A stretch of DNA of 40,774 nt from a bacterium UBP11_UBA4055 (GTDB lineage: Bacteria > UBA4055). The DNA lies in NCBI GenBank assembly GCA_002382735.1, contig DFZN01000003.1:1-40774 (forward strand), in the 5' to 3' direction. The notes below the pieces were generated by a model. That model was given only the letters and a program-made list of their open reading frames with translations. It ran no database searches and was not told where the DNA came from. The translations under genes were made by a program, and so were the position numbers. Position 1 is the stretch's first letter. Every line of letters starts with the position of its first letter. Below are positions 33,825 through 40,774 of the stretch, in pieces.

Positions 33825-34721
33825 CTAACCGACCAGCTTTTTCATTGCTTCCCTGTACTTGTCGGCAGTGGTCTTGAGCACTTCATCAGGCAGGACAGGT
33901 GCCGGCGGGTTTTTTCCCCATTTCCCTTCGTTCACCAAAACCTCCAGATAATCCCTAAGATACTGCTTGTCGAAGCTCTTCTGATTTTCCCCTTCCTTAT
34001 ACTCATCCGCCGGCCAGAACCTGGACGAATCGGGCGTGAGGACTTCATCGATCAGGATAAGTTCGTTGTTCAGAAGTCCGAACTCGAACTTGGTATCGGC
34101 GATGATTATGCCTCTTGTCGCCGCGTAATCCCTTCCGGTCTTATAAAGTTCAAGGCTTACGGACTTTACTTTCTCTGCCAGTGCCGGATCGATCAGTTCT
34201 TTCATTTTCTCAAATGAGATGTTCTCGTCATGCTCACCGATCTCAGCCTTTGTCGATGGAGTAAATATGGGTTCTTCAAGCTTAGAGGAATTCGTGAGAC
34301 CGGCTTCAAGTTTAATTCCGCAGACTGTGCCTGACTTATTATACTCTTTTAATCCCGATCCCGCAAGATAACCTCTCACGATAGCCTCAACGGGAAGCGG
34401 TCTGCATTTGCTGACGACGACCGATCTGCCTTCAAGCTGATCTTTCCATTTTGCCAGTTCGGGAAAGTCTTTCTCAGGCTCAGTTGAAATAAGATGATTT
34501 TTTACGATATGTTCGAGTTTCTTAAACCAGAAGTTCGAGATAGTGGAAAGTATTTTCCCTTTTTCCGGCACGGGCTGTTCCATTATAACATCAAAAGCGC
34601 TTATCCTGTCTGAAGTTACTATCAGCAGTTTGTCTTGACCGAATTCGTAGATCTCGCGGACTTTGCCTTTATTGAAAAGCTTAAGGTCAGTTATGTTCGA
34701 GCTTATGAGTGCGTTCGCCAT
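33825..34721 (-). CDS. purC: Phosphoribosylaminoimidazole-succinocarboxamide synthase
   Basis: A 298-residue enzyme of purine synthesis that joins CAIR with aspartate, using ATP, to give SAICAR. Motifs: FNKGKVREIYEFG, LLIVTSDRISAFDVIM, VVSKCRPLPVEAIVRGYLAGSG, IIIADTKFEFGL, DEVLTPDSSRFWPADEY and SFDKQYLRDYLE, all intact. The length fits the longer (about 300-residue) PurC form seen in eukaryote-like and Bacteroidetes enzymes rather than the 237-residue E. coli type. AAGGAGG precedes the ATG. No other pur genes lie in the window. Confidence 0.97.
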   Translation of the reverse strand: MANALISSNITDLKLFNKGKVREIYEFGQDKLLIVTSDRISAFDVIMEQPVPEKGKILSTISNFWFKKLEHIVKNHLISTEPEKDFPELAKWKDQLEGRSVVVSKCRPLPVEAIVRGYLAGSGLKEYNKSGTVCGIKLEAGLTNSSKLEEPIFTPSTKAEIGEHDENISFEKMKELIDPALAEKVKSVSLELYKTGRDYAATRGIIIADTKFEFGLLNNELILIDEVLTPDSSRFWPADEYKEGENQKSFDKQYLRDYLEVLVNEGKWGKNPPAPVLPDEVLKTTADKYREAMKKLVG

Positions 34722-34751
34722 GTTTTCCTCCTTATTAGTTTTCGGTCAGTA

Positions 34752-34780
34752 AATATAATAACAAAACCGCCTTAAAACAA
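34752..34780 (-). promoter_or_regulatory. Candidate promoter of purC
   Basis: On the minus strand TTGTTT (34775-34780), 17-bp spacer and TATATT (34752-34757), leading to a leader of about 23 nt with AAGGAGG in it. Confidence 0.5.
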
Positions 34781-34850
34781 AATGAAAATTGATCAAAAAT
34801 GATTTTGAAAACCGCAATTTATCATTTAAATTTAAAAACCGCGAATTTAT
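34763..34850 (+). repeat. Three AAAACCGC direct repeats in the purC/GH20 divergent region
   Basis: AAAACCGC occurs at 34763-34770, 34808-34815 and 34835-34842. The last two extend to AAAACCGCAATTTAT and AAAACCGCGAATTTAT. They surround the GH20 promoter and lie beside the purC one. They may be a regulator site; the chance of an AT-rich coincidence is not negligible. Confidence 0.35.
34805..34832 (+). promoter_or_regulatory. Candidate promoter of the GH20-like gene
   Basis: TTGAAA (34805-34810), 16-bp spacer and TAAATT (34827-34832), giving a leader of about 21 nt to the ATG at 34860 with GGAGG inside it. Confidence 0.5.
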
Positions 34851-34859
34851 GGAGGAAAA

Positions 34860-36383
34860 ATGTCCGAATTTAAAATGAAAGCCTGCATGATCGATATTTC
34901 GAGGTTCCGTGTCCCGAGGCTTGAAAGGATGAAGCTCATGCTGAAAAATATTGCCGGATACGGCTACAATACCGTTTTTTTCAACATCGAACACACTTTT
35001 AAGATACCTGAACACCCTATGATCGGCTTTGAAGCTGACGGGTACGAAATGATGGAGTTTAAAGAACTTTCTGACTTCGCTGACGCTCTGAACCTGTCAC
35101 TTGTCCCTCTGATCCAGTCTTTCGGACACATGTTTCACATACTTAAATGGGACGAATACGACAGTCTCGCTGAATCGGAGGAAAAGTGGTCGGTATCTGT
35201 ATCGGATCAGACCTATGAGCTTATAGACGACCTTTATATGAGGGCATCGCAGGTATTCAACTCAGAATATATCCACATCGGGGGAGATGAGGTCTATGAC
35301 ATGGCAACGGGCAAAAGCGCGCATTTACTGCAGCACATATCGAAGGATGAGCTTTTCCTTAACCATATTCTGAAGCTCAAGGAGATAGCGGCAAGGCATG
35401 AGTTGAAGATAGTTCTCTGGGGCGATATGATCGATAAAAACCCCGAAGTGATGAAAAAACTCGGTCCCGATACGGTCGTCTGTTACTGGAATTACGACTT
35501 TAAAGATATGCCGGAAAGTTACAAAAATATTGATGCGAAAATACTCGTCTGTTCGGGAACGAACACATGGAAAAGTTTCTTTCCGCGTTATGATTATGCT
35601 CTCAAAAATTTCCGTTTAATGAAGGAAAGAGCCGACGAACTTAATGCTTTCGGGTTCATGATAACCGACTGGGGCGACGCCGGGCACATTCATTCTTTCT
35701 CTGTTACCGAAAACTTATTTAATACGGCATTTCAAGTGTTCAATGGTATTATAGTTGAAAAATATTATGTAAGAAGTGAAATAAATGAAATTATTAAATG
35801 TTTAGATGAAGTACATTATGCTGATTATCTGAACTCTGAATGTGTCAGAAACAAACCGGAATATGTAACGAAACTGCTTTTCCACGACTGCCCTTTTTCC
35901 GGAAAATGTTTTGCCGGTCAGACCGATGAACAACTTGCCGAATTGATAAAAAGAATCGAAAATGTCGGGAAGTCTGTCGAAGGTGTAAAATTCGAGACGG
36001 AATTCGAAAAAGATATACTATTGTTCGCCGACCAGACTATCCTGTTCAAAAAGAAGATCGTACTCCATCTGGCGATAAGGAAGAATTCTCCCGCGGTCAC
36101 TGTCAGCAGACTGATAGAGGAATATATTGTGGAGCTGAGAAGGTGGTTCGCGGACTTTATGGCGAACTGGCTTAAGTTCAGTCAGCCGATGGGTCTTTAT
36201 TTTCACATTCACTTTGAAAAGAAGATGGAAACCGACCTTCTTCACGGCCAGTATAAATTCTGCGGTACCGAGTACGAAAATATCCCCAAGAAAAATCTCT
36301 ATGACGATCCCGAATACCTGAATCTGTTCAGCGTGGGCAACCCTGATGCTCTTAAAACGCTCTGGGAAAAAGCTCTGCTTTAA
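34860..36383 (+). CDS. GH20-like glycoside hydrolase (beta-hexosaminidase fold), no signal peptide
   Basis: A 507-residue protein. Its (beta/alpha)8 barrel covers about 5-330: PRLERMKLMLKNIAGYGYNT, VPLIQSFGHMFHILK, YIHIGGDEVYDM (catalytic pair D143-E144 in HIGGDE), KIVLWGDMI and VVCYWNYDF. A helical C-terminal part follows. GH20 enzymes cut terminal GlcNAc/GalNAc by substrate-assisted catalysis through exactly this Asp-Glu pair. No signal peptide is seen, so it is likely cytoplasmic, perhaps trimming recycled amino sugars. GGAGG lies 5-6 nt before the ATG; tadA follows after 12 bp. Bases 35,720-35,840 are locally AT-rich, without breaking the frame. Confidence 0.85.
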   Translation: MSEFKMKACMIDISRFRVPRLERMKLMLKNIAGYGYNTVFFNIEHTFKIPEHPMIGFEADGYEMMEFKELSDFADALNLSLVPLIQSFGHMFHILKWDEYDSLAESEEKWSVSVSDQTYELIDDLYMRASQVFNSEYIHIGGDEVYDMATGKSAHLLQHISKDELFLNHILKLKEIAARHELKIVLWGDMIDKNPEVMKKLGPDTVVCYWNYDFKDMPESYKNIDAKILVCSGTNTWKSFFPRYDYALKNFRLMKERADELNAFGFMITDWGDAGHIHSFSVTENLFNTAFQVFNGIIVEKYYVRSEINEIIKCLDEVHYADYLNSECVRNKPEYVTKLLFHDCPFSGKCFAGQTDEQLAELIKRIENVGKSVEGVKFETEFEKDILLFADQTILFKKKIVLHLAIRKNSPAVTVSRLIEEYIVELRRWFADFMANWLKFSQPMGLYFHIHFEKKMETDLLHGQYKFCGTEYENIPKKNLYDDPEYLNLFSVGNPDALKTLWEKALL

Positions 36384-36395
36384 AAGGAGAAAAAA

Positions 36396-36875
36396 TTGTT
36401 CGACGAAAATGATCTTAAATTCATGAAAAAAGCCTATCTTCTGGCAATGAGGGCTTACGAAGAGGGCGAAGTCCCGATTGGCGCGGTGATCGTGCGAGAG
36501 GGGAGCATAATAGGCGAGGGCTATAATCAGACCGAACTGTTGAGAGATGCGACGGCCCACGCCGAAATGATCGCCATTACCGCCGCCGAGAACAATAAAG
36601 ACAACTGGCGCTTAAACGACTGCACGCTGTATGTGACCGTGGAACCCTGCATGATGTGTACCGGCGCTATCTCTCTTTCCCGCATAGGAAGAGTCGTCTT
36701 TGGCGTTGAAGACCCCAGAATGGGCTTTATTTCATCAAAATTCGACGGTCTTCAGGAACTCAACATCAACAAGACCGTAACAGTTGAAAGCGGCCTGATG
36801 CGCGATGAAATTCAGGAACTCATGCAGAATTTTTTCCGCGAGCTGAGGGAGAGGGATAAACAGAACAAACGATAA
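36396..36875 (+). CDS. tadA: tRNA-specific adenosine deaminase
   Basis: A 159-residue zinc enzyme that deaminates the wobble adenosine of tRNA to inosine. Zinc ligands and proton shuttle: H55 and E57 in THAEMIAI, C85 and C88 in TVEPCMMCTGA. VPIGAVIV and RVVFGVEDPRMG are also family features. The start is TTG with AGGAG upstream, 12 bp after the GH20-like stop. A related cytosine or guanine deaminase is possible but the motifs fit TadA best. Confidence 0.93.
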   Translation: MFDENDLKFMKKAYLLAMRAYEEGEVPIGAVIVREGSIIGEGYNQTELLRDATAHAEMIAITAAENNKDNWRLNDCTLYVTVEPCMMCTGAISLSRIGRVVFGVEDPRMGFISSKFDGLQELNINKTVTVESGLMRDEIQELMQNFFRELRERDKQNKR

Positions 36876-36893
36876 AAACGAAAGGCGATCAAC

Positions 36894-36922
36894 TTGACTT
36901 TTGTAATAGAAATGATTATATT
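36894..36922 (+). promoter_or_regulatory. Sigma70-type promoter of the antitoxin gene
   Basis: TTGACT (36894-36899), 17-bp spacer and TATATT (36917-36922). The predicted transcript start is near 36929, inside the right arm of the palindrome, with the ribosome site AAGGAG just after. Confidence 0.7.
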
Positions 36923-36931
36923 GTATTACAA
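36901..36931. promoter_or_regulatory. Palindromic operator over the antitoxin promoter
   Basis: TTGTAATA (36901-36908) is the exact reverse complement of TATTACAA (36924-36931). The two 8-bp arms flank the -10 hexamer. Ribbon-helix-helix antitoxins commonly bind such repeats in their own promoter, so this is a likely autoregulation site. Confidence 0.65.
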
Positions 36932-36941
36932 AGGAGTTATT

Positions 36942-37160
36942 ATGAATACCACCGTAACTGTAAGACTGCCGGATAAACTGGTCTCCTCGCTTGACGAGAT
37001 CGCAAAGATTACTGAAAGATCAAGGTCTTTCCTTATCAAAAAAGCTATAGAAACCTACATTGAAGAGCAGGCCGATCTGCAGATAGCTCTCGACAGGATG
37101 CGCGACACTTCGGACACAGAAATATCCATTACTGATCTCAGGAAAAAACTGAATGTATAA
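36942..37160 (+). CDS. Ribbon-helix-helix (CopG/ParD-like) antitoxin
   Basis: A 72-residue protein from the chosen ATG at 36942, which has AAGGAG 5 nt upstream; a frame 16 codons longer runs through the promoter and is rejected. The N-end TTVTVRLPDKLVSSLDEIAK and SRSFLIKKAIETYIEE form the ribbon-helix-helix DNA-binding fold. The C-terminal tail would bind a toxin. Its end overlaps an ATG whose frame matches the N-end of a ParE/RelE-type toxin, now cut short. It may therefore be an orphan antitoxin acting as a repressor. Confidence 0.88.
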   Translation: MNTTVTVRLPDKLVSSLDEIAKITERSRSFLIKKAIETYIEEQADLQIALDRMRDTSDTEISITDLRKKLNV

Positions 37161-37266
37161 AATATCTTTCAAAAATTCCGTCACTCAGGATCTGAAAGGC
37201 ATTGATAAAAAGCAGATAAAACGGATTCTTGATAAAATCGAAAAAGACCTTGCAGAAAAATTATGA
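37153..37266 (+). pseudogene. Truncated ParE/RelE-like toxin
   Basis: An ATG overlapping the antitoxin stop by 8 bp opens 37 codons: MYKISFKNSVTQDLKGIDKK then QIKRILDKIEKDLAEKL and a TGA at 37264-37266. ParE/RelE toxins begin this way but run 85-100 residues, with the catalytic or contact residues in the missing part. The frame stays open for another 22 codons after the TGA but does not resemble the toxin C-end, and it ends overlapping the MutS-like ATG. Likely an inactive remnant joined to the next gene by a deletion. Confidence 0.65.
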
Positions 37267-37331
37267 CACCCTCAAATTGAAGATTTTAAAAGTAATAACC
37301 CGTCAAATGTAATTGATATGAAAACCGCCAG

Positions 37332-39053
37332 ATGACGATAAAAACGACCTATGATACAAAAATAAAATATGTAATAATTCTGACTATCTTCACGGGAATT
37401 ACTGTAGCAATTCAGGGCTATAATCTCGGATCAATATATTACTTCGGTTTCGTTCTACTTATTCCGTTGCTAGTCAGTTACTATATCTTAAAAAACAAAA
37501 TAAAGCGTTACATGATTACCGCCGAGTGGGGTAAACATCCTAATAAAAAACAATATTATGACAGCCTGGATATATTCTACAGGTATGTCCATCCTGATCC
37601 TTCTGATGACATTATTGACGATACTACATGGTCGGATCTGAATATGGACAAAATATACGCAGAAATAGATAGAACTTATACCGCACAAGGTGAGTATGCC
37701 CTTTATGACATTTTGAAATCTCCACTTACAGACGCATCCCTTTTGAATGAACGATTAAGAAAAATAAAATATTTTGAAAACAATCAGAAACACAGGGAAA
37801 CCATTCTTTTTGAATTACTAAAGCTGAAAAATAAAGATATATATAATTCTGCGGAAATATTGTGGGGAGAACTTCCGAAAAAAGTAAAAAGTCGGTATTT
37901 TTTTGATATAATGTATTTACTTGCAGTATGTTCGTTATTATCAATATTTCTTTTCGGAAAAGCAGCATTACTTGCCGTAATAGCAGTTTTTCTAATAAAT
38001 TCTTATATTTATTACCATCTTAAGAGCACATATTCAAACATAGTACCGGCAGTAAAGTATTTGTCAAAGATAATTAAAACCGCAGATAGAATCAGAAAGA
38101 AAAGCCCAAAAAATTTTGAATACCGCGATAAACTTGCAAAACTAATAAAGACGACAAAGCCTTTATATAAAAAGATCCGTTTTCTTAAACCGCCGCTTTT
38201 TTTTGAAACTGCCGAATCTTTCTTCGAGCTTGTGAATATGTATTTTTTAAGGGAACTGAGGGGCTTTTATAATGCGTCTGAAAAAATTAACAAAAGCCGC
38301 GAGAGTTTAAAAGAACTTTATTGCACAATAGGTGAAATTGATGCGATGATCTCAATAGGTTCCTTTAAAGCAGGCTGTGTAAATTATTGCCGTGCTGAAT
38401 TTATTGATTCGCCTGATCCGGATTATTATATTAAGGCAGTTGATGCCTACCATCCGCTTTTGGAAAAACCTGTTTCGAATTCTTTTATATTTACAAAAAC
38501 CGGAATTATTATCACGGGTTCAAATATGGCCGGTAAATCAACTTTTTTGAGGACTGTGGGAATAAATGTGCTTCTTGCTCAAACCTTAGGAATCTGTTTT
38601 GCGAAACAATTTGAACTGCCTTTTATGAAAATAATCACTTCAATTAATAAATCTGACGATTTGACCGGCGGAAAGAGCTTTTATTTTAACGAATCCGATC
38701 GGCTGCTTAAGATCATTAATACTGCGGGTGGACAAGGTCTTTGTCTTTGTATTATAGATGAATTACTTGCCGGTACCAATTCATTTGAAAGATTGAAAGC
38801 CTCCGAAGCGATTTTGCGATATCTAACAAAAAAAAATACTATAACTTTGGCGGCTACTCACGATATAACACTTGCAACAGATATGGAAGAGATGTACGAA
38901 TGTTACCATTTTATTGATACAGTCGATGACAGCGGGATGAATTTTGACTATAAAATGAAGCATGGGATTTCAATAACGACAAATGCTATACGAATGCTGG
39001 ATTATATGGGATATCCAAAAGAAATAATTAATGAAGCACTAAAAGATCGGTAA
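37332..39053 (+). CDS. Membrane-spanning MutS-like ATPase
   Basis: A 573-residue protein with a MutS-type ATPase at the C-end: Walker A TGSNMAGKSTFLRTVG (G396-T404), Walker B CLCIIDELLAGTNS with D476-E477, and THDITLA as the sensor His region. Unlike mismatch-repair MutS it lacks the N-terminal mismatch-recognition and connector domains. Instead it has hydrophobic helices at about 12-28, 34-52, 191-208 and 210-228. The middle part (110-180, 235-380) looks like a helical MutS core. Related transmembrane MutS-like proteins exist in other bacteria; their role is unknown. It lies directly after the truncated toxin, with no clear Shine-Dalgarno, and is AT-rich like its neighbours. Confidence 0.88.
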   Translation: MTIKTTYDTKIKYVIILTIFTGITVAIQGYNLGSIYYFGFVLLIPLLVSYYILKNKIKRYMITAEWGKHPNKKQYYDSLDIFYRYVHPDPSDDIIDDTTWSDLNMDKIYAEIDRTYTAQGEYALYDILKSPLTDASLLNERLRKIKYFENNQKHRETILFELLKLKNKDIYNSAEILWGELPKKVKSRYFFDIMYLLAVCSLLSIFLFGKAALLAVIAVFLINSYIYYHLKSTYSNIVPAVKYLSKIIKTADRIRKKSPKNFEYRDKLAKLIKTTKPLYKKIRFLKPPLFFETAESFFELVNMYFLRELRGFYNASEKINKSRESLKELYCTIGEIDAMISIGSFKAGCVNYCRAEFIDSPDPDYYIKAVDAYHPLLEKPVSNSFIFTKTGIIITGSNMAGKSTFLRTVGINVLLAQTLGICFAKQFELPFMKIITSINKSDDLTGGKSFYFNESDRLLKIINTAGGQGLCLCIIDELLAGTNSFERLKASEAILRYLTKKNTITLAATHDITLATDMEEMYECYHFIDTVDDSGMNFDYKMKHGISITTNAIRMLDYMGYPKEIINEALKDR

Positions 39054-39070
39054 AGAATTATGGATTTAAT

Positions 39071-39099
39071 TTGATATTTTGACTATATTACGGTAAATT
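39071..39099 (+). promoter_or_regulatory. Sigma70-type promoter of the AlbA_2 gene
   Basis: TTGATA (39071-39076), 17-bp spacer and TAAATT (39094-39099). Transcription would start near 39106, giving a leader of only about 13 nt and no recognisable Shine-Dalgarno. Confidence 0.6.
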
Positions 39100-39118
39100 T
39101 AATTATCGGATTAAACAG

Positions 39119-40366
39119 ATGCAAACGATCGACCTAAAAGAATTAGCGGTAAAAGAAAGCGAAAGAGTTGAATGGAAGGAAGGAAATGCCGACATTGAAG
39201 GCATAATCAAAACAGCGGTCGCTTTCGCAAATGATTTTTCCAGTCTGGGCGGCGGTTATATCGTGTGCGGTGCAAAAGAAGAAAAAGACGAGTACGGATT
39301 CCAGAAACTTTCACATAAAGGACTTTCCTCGTCGGTTTTAAATGAGATCGAAGGCAAAGTTTTGACCGGATTAAGAGATAAAACAACACCGCCCGTCGTG
39401 CCGATAACGGAAGAGATACCTGTATCTGAAGGTAAAAGGATACTTGTTTTCATTATTCCCGCTTCAAAAAACGCCCACTCGTACAGGTCCGGTTCAAAAG
39501 ACAGTTCTGCATATTATGTTCGTATCGGAAGAGAAACAAGAGAAGCAAGGAACGGACTTTACAGAGAACTGCTTATTCAAAAGAACGAACTCGAACCTTT
39601 TGACAAAAGAGTTAATCCCAAAAATACAAAAGATGATATAGACCTGATACTTCTACGGGAATATTTGAAAGAAATGAAATTATGGAACGAATCAAGATCA
39701 GTGGAAGATTATTTATCGGATACTGAAAGAATATCGGTTTTTGTTCCGTCTTTAACAGAAAAAGAAAGCATTACAAATATTCTGAGACCGAGAAATTTTG
39801 CACTCCTGATGTTTACAAGGCAGCCGCCTGACTATTTTGACGGCGCATATACTCTTTTTTCTGTTTATAACGGAAAGGACAGAAGCGTTTCAAGATCTGT
39901 CAGGCATGAGATCACGGGTGATATAGTAAGTCAGGCACGAAAATGTATTGAACTTGCTTCAAATCACGCATATACTTCTTTCAATAAAGAAAGCGATCGG
40001 CCGAATCAGATAAAATATCCGGTCAGAGCGTTACAGGAAGCTATAGTAAACTGCTTTGCGCACAGGGATTATGAGACAGGACAGCCTGCAAGAATTACTG
40101 TATTTACCGACAGAATTGAAATATATTCCCCCGGAACCCTGCCGAGAGCGGTGGACAGGGAAAAATTTGTTTCCGGAAAAGCTGCTCCTTTCTGGAGAAA
40201 TCAGTCGCTTGCTTATTTTTTCAATAAACTACAGCTTGCACAGGCGGAAGGTCAGGGCATTCCTACAATATTCAGAACGATGAAAGAAGAAGGATGTCCC
40301 GAACCCGTATTTGAAATCGGTGTTGAGAGCGTTACCTGCATACTTTACGCAAACCCGACTGCGTAA
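39119..40366 (+). CDS. AlbA_2 (Schlafen-type) domain protein with HATPase_c_4-like C-terminus
   Basis: A 415-residue protein. Residues ~12-140 are an AlbA_2 domain: ESERVEWKEGNADIEGIIKT, AVAFANDFSSLGGGYIVCG, GKRILVFIIPASKNAHSY, AYYVRIGRETREA. Residues ~290-410 match the HATPase_c_4 region found in this family (PVRALQEAIVNCFAHRDYE, FTDRIEIYSPGTLP, GQGIPTIFRTMKEEGCPEP). Such proteins are usually annotated as putative transcriptional regulators or RecG-like helicase-related and occur in defence and accessory regions. Nucleic-acid binding is likely; any enzymatic role is unknown. It follows the MutS-like gene by 65 bp with its own promoter. Confidence 0.9.
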   Translation: MQTIDLKELAVKESERVEWKEGNADIEGIIKTAVAFANDFSSLGGGYIVCGAKEEKDEYGFQKLSHKGLSSSVLNEIEGKVLTGLRDKTTPPVVPITEEIPVSEGKRILVFIIPASKNAHSYRSGSKDSSAYYVRIGRETREARNGLYRELLIQKNELEPFDKRVNPKNTKDDIDLILLREYLKEMKLWNESRSVEDYLSDTERISVFVPSLTEKESITNILRPRNFALLMFTRQPPDYFDGAYTLFSVYNGKDRSVSRSVRHEITGDIVSQARKCIELASNHAYTSFNKESDRPNQIKYPVRALQEAIVNCFAHRDYETGQPARITVFTDRIEIYSPGTLPRAVDREKFVSGKAAPFWRNQSLAYFFNKLQLAQAEGQGIPTIFRTMKEEGCPEPVFEIGVESVTCILYANPTA

Positions 40367-40523
40367 GCAAATACCCCGTACCGGTGCTTACAGAAAAGAA
40401 GTTTACGAATAGAAGCAAGCCGGAATGTCCGTTTCAGATATTGCTTAAATATTCCCTTTACTTTTTAAGTCTCCGCAATTAAATTACCAAAACATACAAG
40501 TTGAAAAAAATCAGGGAGGGATC

Positions 40524-40774
40524 ATGAACAAACTGTCAATTTTTACGGCGACTTTGCTCGCAATTACTTTGGCTAGTCCTTTTTTTGGGAAGAATTCTCA
40601 AGCTTTTTCGCAGGAAAAATATGATTATGGTATTGAATTATTAATAAAAACTGGTTTAAATGGAGATCCTACTGATAAGATTAAAGATGCAAATGCTACT
40701 ATTACTGCTCTTGATATTGATATGGATTTACAAAGCCAAACTGTTCCTTTAACTAGTGTACTGTTTGAAATAAA
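40524..40774 (+). CDS. Secreted hypothetical protein, truncated at the window edge
   Basis: The first 83 codons of a gene that runs off the end. GGGAGGG lies 4-5 nt before the ATG. The N-end is a signal peptide (NKLSIFTATLLAITLASPFF) followed by FSQEKYDYGIELLIKTGLNG and a stretch predicting beta structure. Family not recognised. Codon use is strikingly AT-rich (many act, gct, gat, tta), more so than its neighbours, suggesting a foreign or recently moved gene. The 157 bp before it hold no intact gene. Confidence 0.75.
   Translation, partial: MNKLSIFTATLLAITLASPFFGKNSQAFSQEKYDYGIELLIKTGLNGDPTDKIKDANATITALDIDMDLQSQTVPLTSVLFEI

Noticed and set aside
37264..37335. In-frame TGA in the truncated toxin read as selenocysteine
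   Set aside because: The frame continues for 22 codons, but there is no SECIS-like hairpin and the extension does not resemble a toxin C-end. Truncation is simpler.
1..40774. tRNA, rRNA, CRISPR array or intact insertion sequence
   Set aside because: No cloverleaf, regularly spaced repeats, or transposase with terminal inverted repeats was found in the intergenic regions.

Overview
The window comes from a Gram-negative, outer-membrane-bearing bacterium, most likely of the Fibrobacteres-Chlorobi-Bacteroidetes (FCB) side of the tree or a related candidate phylum of the Cloacimonetes/Delongbacteria kind. Three things point that way. There are Kdo/LPS genes (kdsA, kdsC, lptC). A PorV/PorQ-family barrel sits next to a giant secreted protein ending in a FlgD/type-IX-like C-terminal domain. 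There are also abundant TPR-linked sensor kinases. The phylum is an inference from gene content. I see no rRNA, tRNA, CRISPR array or intact insertion sequence.

Layout. 1-8.8 kb (minus strand) is a sensing and surface module: a beta-propeller lipoprotein, a TPR/LytS-type kinase and a LytTR response regulator, followed by a ~1,330-residue secreted CBM9-like/Ig-like protein and its PorV-like partner. 8.9-11 kb (minus) carries a DMT exporter and glycolytic gap. 11.0-13.4 kb is an AT-rich accessory patch with a radical SAM protein flanked by short or degenerate coding fragments. 13.4-19.2 kb (plus) is one long, tightly packed operon: kdsA-kdsC-lptC-yicC-gmk-rpoZ-coaBC-FecR. 19.3-21.2 kb (plus) is a MurG-family glycosyltransferase fused to HEAT-like repeats. 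21.2-25.4 kb (minus) is a MoxR ATPase, DUF58 and membrane transglutaminase operon. 25.5-29.6 kb (plus) carries a TPR histidine kinase, an Xaa-Pro aminopeptidase, an IscU-like scaffold lacking its third cysteine and a DUF1858 protein.

29.6-34.7 kb (minus) holds an Omp85-like barrel, the two halves of the saccharopine pathway for lysine breakdown as adjacent genes, purC and a STAS protein. 34.9-36.9 kb (plus) has a cytoplasmic GH20-like protein and tadA. 36.9-40.8 kb (plus) looks accessory: a ribbon-helix-helix antitoxin with a palindromic operator and a truncated toxin, a membrane-spanning MutS-like ATPase, an AlbA_2/Schlafen-type protein, and a secreted protein cut by the window edge.

Several start sites were moved inward from the longest frame because a Shine-Dalgarno, a signal peptide or family similarity favours an internal codon. 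At least six intergenic regions carry a sigma70-like promoter with 16-17 bp spacing, and five of these have the same -10 hexamer, TAAATT. The best candidates for new biology are the membrane MutS-like/toxin-antitoxin/AlbA_2 segment, the MurG-HEAT fusion, the Cys-to-His IscU-like protein with its DUF1858 partner, and the radical SAM island.
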